From positions 1-7,476 of the forward strand of contig CAZCWX010000723.1 of assembly GCA_964502465.1 (NCBI GenBank): DNA of 7,476 nt. The letters are read 5' to 3'. Below are positions 5,743-7,476 of the stretch, piece after piece; positions within the stretch are counted from its first letter, which is position 1; each line of letters opens with the position of its first letter. The notes below the pieces were generated by a model that did not search any database, had not been told where the DNA came from, and saw only the letters and a program-made list of their open reading frames with translations. The stretch comes from CAZCWX01 sp964502465. Its GTDB lineage: Bacteria > Desulfobacterota > Binatia > Bin18. The translations under genes were made by a program, and so were the position numbers.

Positions 5743-6963
5743 ATGGGAGCGGAGCGGGTAGCATATCGCTGGTGGGTGCTGGTCAATACGTTCCTGATTT
5801 TCACCGTTGCGTTCGGCATGGGATGGACCTACATCGTCATGCTCGTGTCTGCGGTCTTGCAGGATCTCAGCTTAACCATCGAGGACTGGGGAGCGCTGTG
5901 GTCAGCCATTTCTTTCGGGACCGTCCTGTGTGCGCTCATCGGTGGCGTCTTAGGTGATCGCTTTGGTATTCGGCTGACCGTAGGGTTTGGTGTCCTTTTC
6001 ATGGGCCTCTTTCTGACCTTGCGTGCTTCTGCGACCAGTTTTTCCACGTTTTATACATGGATGTTTCTCTTTGGTGTCGCCTTGGCTGTGACCTTCTCCA
6101 ATGTGCCAAAAGCCTTGGGGATGTGGTTTCCACCGGAGGAATTCGGCTTTGCCAACGGCGCAACCCAAGGCGGCTATGGCGCAGGTGCAGGCCTGGCGAC
6201 GGTCCTGACCCCCCTGCTCGTGGATCTGTTTGGCGGATGGCGTAACCTGACGTCTCTCTTGGGCATCCTCACCATGGTACTTGGGCTGTTGTGGTTGGGG
6301 ACTGTACGGGATCGTCCCACAACAGTACCTCAGCGAGGAAATCAGCTAGGAGTGGGAGAAGCCCTGCGTCAGGTCCTCAAGGTGAGAGATGTGTGGATCG
6401 TCGCAGGATGCTACTTTCTGTTTCTGGGCGGCTATATTGGTCTGATTGGCTACGCTCCGACCTATTTTGTGACCGTGCAGGGGATGACGGCTCCTGCCGC
6501 CGGCGCGGTGCTCTCGATCGTGATGTGGGCCTACGTGCCGGGCACGTTCATTCTGCCCACACTGTCGGACCGGATCGGCCTGAGAAAAGTTTTCTATTTT
6601 CCTGGCATGTTGGCAACGGGAATCTTGATTGTTGTAGCTGCCTACGCACTGGGGATCTCCCTTTGGATTGTGGCTGCGCTGTGGGGGTTCATGGCTGGAG
6701 CCGCGGCCATTGCGTTCGTGGTCCCGCTGGAGATGGAAGGCGTGGGGCCGACGTTGGCAGGCTCAGCGTTGGGCGTTGCGGTTACCGCTGGGTACCTCGG
6801 TGGCTTTCTTGCCCCGCTGATCTGTATGAGCCTGGTCAACGTGACCCCGGTGGCCGGCTTTGCGTTCGGCGGTGTGTGCTACGCGCTCTCCGCGCTGCTC
6901 TTCTTGCTGCTCAAAGAAACTGGACCACGGGCGCGGCTGCTCTCTTCGCGCTCACGAGCGTAG
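5743..6963 (+). CDS. Major facilitator superfamily (MFS) permease
   Basis: This is a 406-residue, 12-TM secondary transporter of the inner membrane. The first half runs from TM1 (about 9-36) through a clear MFS motif A in the TM2-3 loop, GGVLGDRFGIR (67-77). A glycine-rich TM5 stretch follows, GGYGAGAGLATVL (143-155), preceded by WFPPEEFGFANG. A short hydrophilic central loop lies at about 189-212. The second half has a motif-A-like LSDRIGLRK (274-282) and ends with TM12 near 373-390 and a basic tail. Overall it resembles the small CynX/NarK-like and oxalate/formate-type anion or drug permeases, but the substrate cannot be named. The chosen ATG follows AGGAGG with a rather long 11-nt spacing; GGAG at 5731-5734 is an alternative at 8 nt. 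The ribosome-binding site is inside a leader stem. The gene lies 144 nt after the propeller gene on the same strand, probably cotranscribed, and its last 12 bp overlap the convergent epoxide hydrolase gene. Confidence 0.92.
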   Translation: MGAERVAYRWWVLVNTFLIFTVAFGMGWTYIVMLVSAVLQDLSLTIEDWGALWSAISFGTVLCALIGGVLGDRFGIRLTVGFGVLFMGLFLTLRASATSFSTFYTWMFLFGVALAVTFSNVPKALGMWFPPEEFGFANGATQGGYGAGAGLATVLTPLLVDLFGGWRNLTSLLGILTMVLGLLWLGTVRDRPTTVPQRGNQLGVGEALRQVLKVRDVWIVAGCYFLFLGGYIGLIGYAPTYFVTVQGMTAPAAGAVLSIVMWAYVPGTFILPTLSDRIGLRKVFYFPGMLATGILIVVAAYALGISLWIVAALWGFMAGAAAIAFVVPLEMEGVGPTLAGSALGVAVTAGYLGGFLAPLICMSLVNVTPVAGFAFGGVCYALSALLFLLLKETGPRARLLSSRSRA

Positions 6964-7476
6964 CGGTCGATAGAAGGCGCGGATGTCTTGGACCAATTGT
7001 TGCGGTTCTTCCATCGGCGCAAAGTGCCCGCCAGCGGTCATCACGGTCCAGCGTTGCAAGTTGTAGTACTGCTCCGCCCAACGCCGGGGCATAATAATCA
7101 CTTCGCGCGGAAAGATCGCCACTCCGGTTGGTGCCTCGACCACAGGCGTGCGCTGATGGACTGGTGTCCACAGATGGTGGCGTGCCTCGTAATAGTAACG
7201 CACAGAGGTGACGAAGCTCTCAGTTACCCAGTAGATCATCATGGTCGTCAGCAAATCATCTTTGGAGAATCGTCGTTCCACATCTCCGTTACAGTCACTC
7301 CAGTTCCGCCGTCGCTCGAGAATCCAGGCGCATAAACCCACTGGCGAGTCATGCAGACCGTATGCCAGCGTTTGTGGATCTGAGGTCTGCACGGCGACAT
7401 GGCTGGTTATGGTTCCCGTGGCTTCTTGAGTGCGTGCGTACCATTGCTTCTCGTCTGCGCCATACTCACTTTCGGT
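6952..7476 (-). CDS. Epoxide hydrolase (microsomal type, alpha/beta hydrolase), C-terminal part
   Basis: The frame is open from the right edge of the window to a TGA at 6954-6952, giving the last 174 residues; the 5' part lies outside. A GTG at 7392 could be taken as a start, but the coding-like sequence continues upstream (WYARTQEATGTITSHVAV), so it is internal. It matches the C-terminal half of microsomal-type epoxide hydrolases, which open epoxides to diols through an Asp-ester intermediate. Visible landmarks are LAYGLHDSPVGLCAWILER, the cap-derived VRYYYEA (a Tyr codon at 7194-7192 is a candidate oxirane activator), APTGVAIFPREV with the charge-relay Glu (codon 7104-7102), and TAGGHFAPMEEP with the catalytic His (codon 7026-7024). 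The Tyr-Glu and Glu-His spacings (30 and 26) are close to those I recall for human EPHX1 (Tyr374, Glu404, His431). The nucleophile Asp and oxyanion HGWP region are off the window. It converges on the MFS gene with 12 bp overlap. Confidence 0.9.
   Translation of the reverse strand, partial: TESEYGADEKQWYARTQEATGTITSHVAVQTSDPQTLAYGLHDSPVGLCAWILERRRNWSDCNGDVERRFSKDDLLTTMMIYWVTESFVTSVRYYYEARHHLWTPVHQRTPVVEAPTGVAIFPREVIIMPRRWAEQYYNLQRWTVMTAGGHFAPMEEPQQLVQDIRAFYRPLRS

Noticed and set aside
6291..7094. A 267-codon plus-strand open frame overlapping the MFS and epoxide hydrolase genes
   Set aside because: It is an out-of-frame reading of the MFS gene. Its product lacks membrane segments and is rich in Arg, Cys and Ser.
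7390..7392. GTG as the start of the epoxide hydrolase gene
   Set aside because: The frame stays open to the window edge and the upstream residues fit the family, so the gene is truncated by the window and this codon is internal.

Overview
The window looks like a piece of chromosome from an uncultivated Gram-negative bacterium of moderate G+C content. Two points support this: an RND-type inner-membrane exporter, and a Sec-exported periplasmic beta-propeller. The gene mix (RND/MMPL exporter, kinesin-light-chain-type TPR protein, YVTN propeller, MFS permease, microsomal-type epoxide hydrolase) resembles large-genome soil or sponge-associated lineages such as Tectomicrobia, Binatota or deltaproteobacteria-like groups. 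That placement is a guess from gene content, because the window carries no phylogenetic marker. I see no rRNA, tRNA, CRISPR array or intact mobile element.

Left half, minus strand (about 223-4022): a TPR-repeat protein is followed 185 nt downstream by a two-half RND exporter. The exporter's C-terminus is a cyclic-nucleotide-binding (CNB) beta-roll. The two genes could be one transcription unit, with a good sigma70-type promoter upstream of the TPR gene. The extreme left edge (1-257) may hold the 3' end of a convergent gene, but the evidence is weak.

Centre (4023-4383): a divergent intergenic region. It holds outward promoters for both flanking genes and several short hairpins, including a GC-rich element that resembles dispersed extragenic palindromic repeats.

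Right half, plus strand (4384-6963): a secreted seven-bladed YncE/YVTN-type propeller is followed 144 nt downstream by a 12-TM MFS permease. The leader between them contains a perfect 12-bp inverted repeat whose right arm contains the permease Shine-Dalgarno sequence, so the permease may be under translational control. A partial epoxide hydrolase on the minus strand converges on the permease gene, overlaps it by 12 bp, and runs off the right edge.

The most unusual items are the RND-CNB fusion, which suggests an exporter that senses a cytoplasmic nucleotide or related ligand, and the ribosome-binding-site-sequestering stem before the MFS gene. No pathway joining all the genes can be demonstrated from the sequence.
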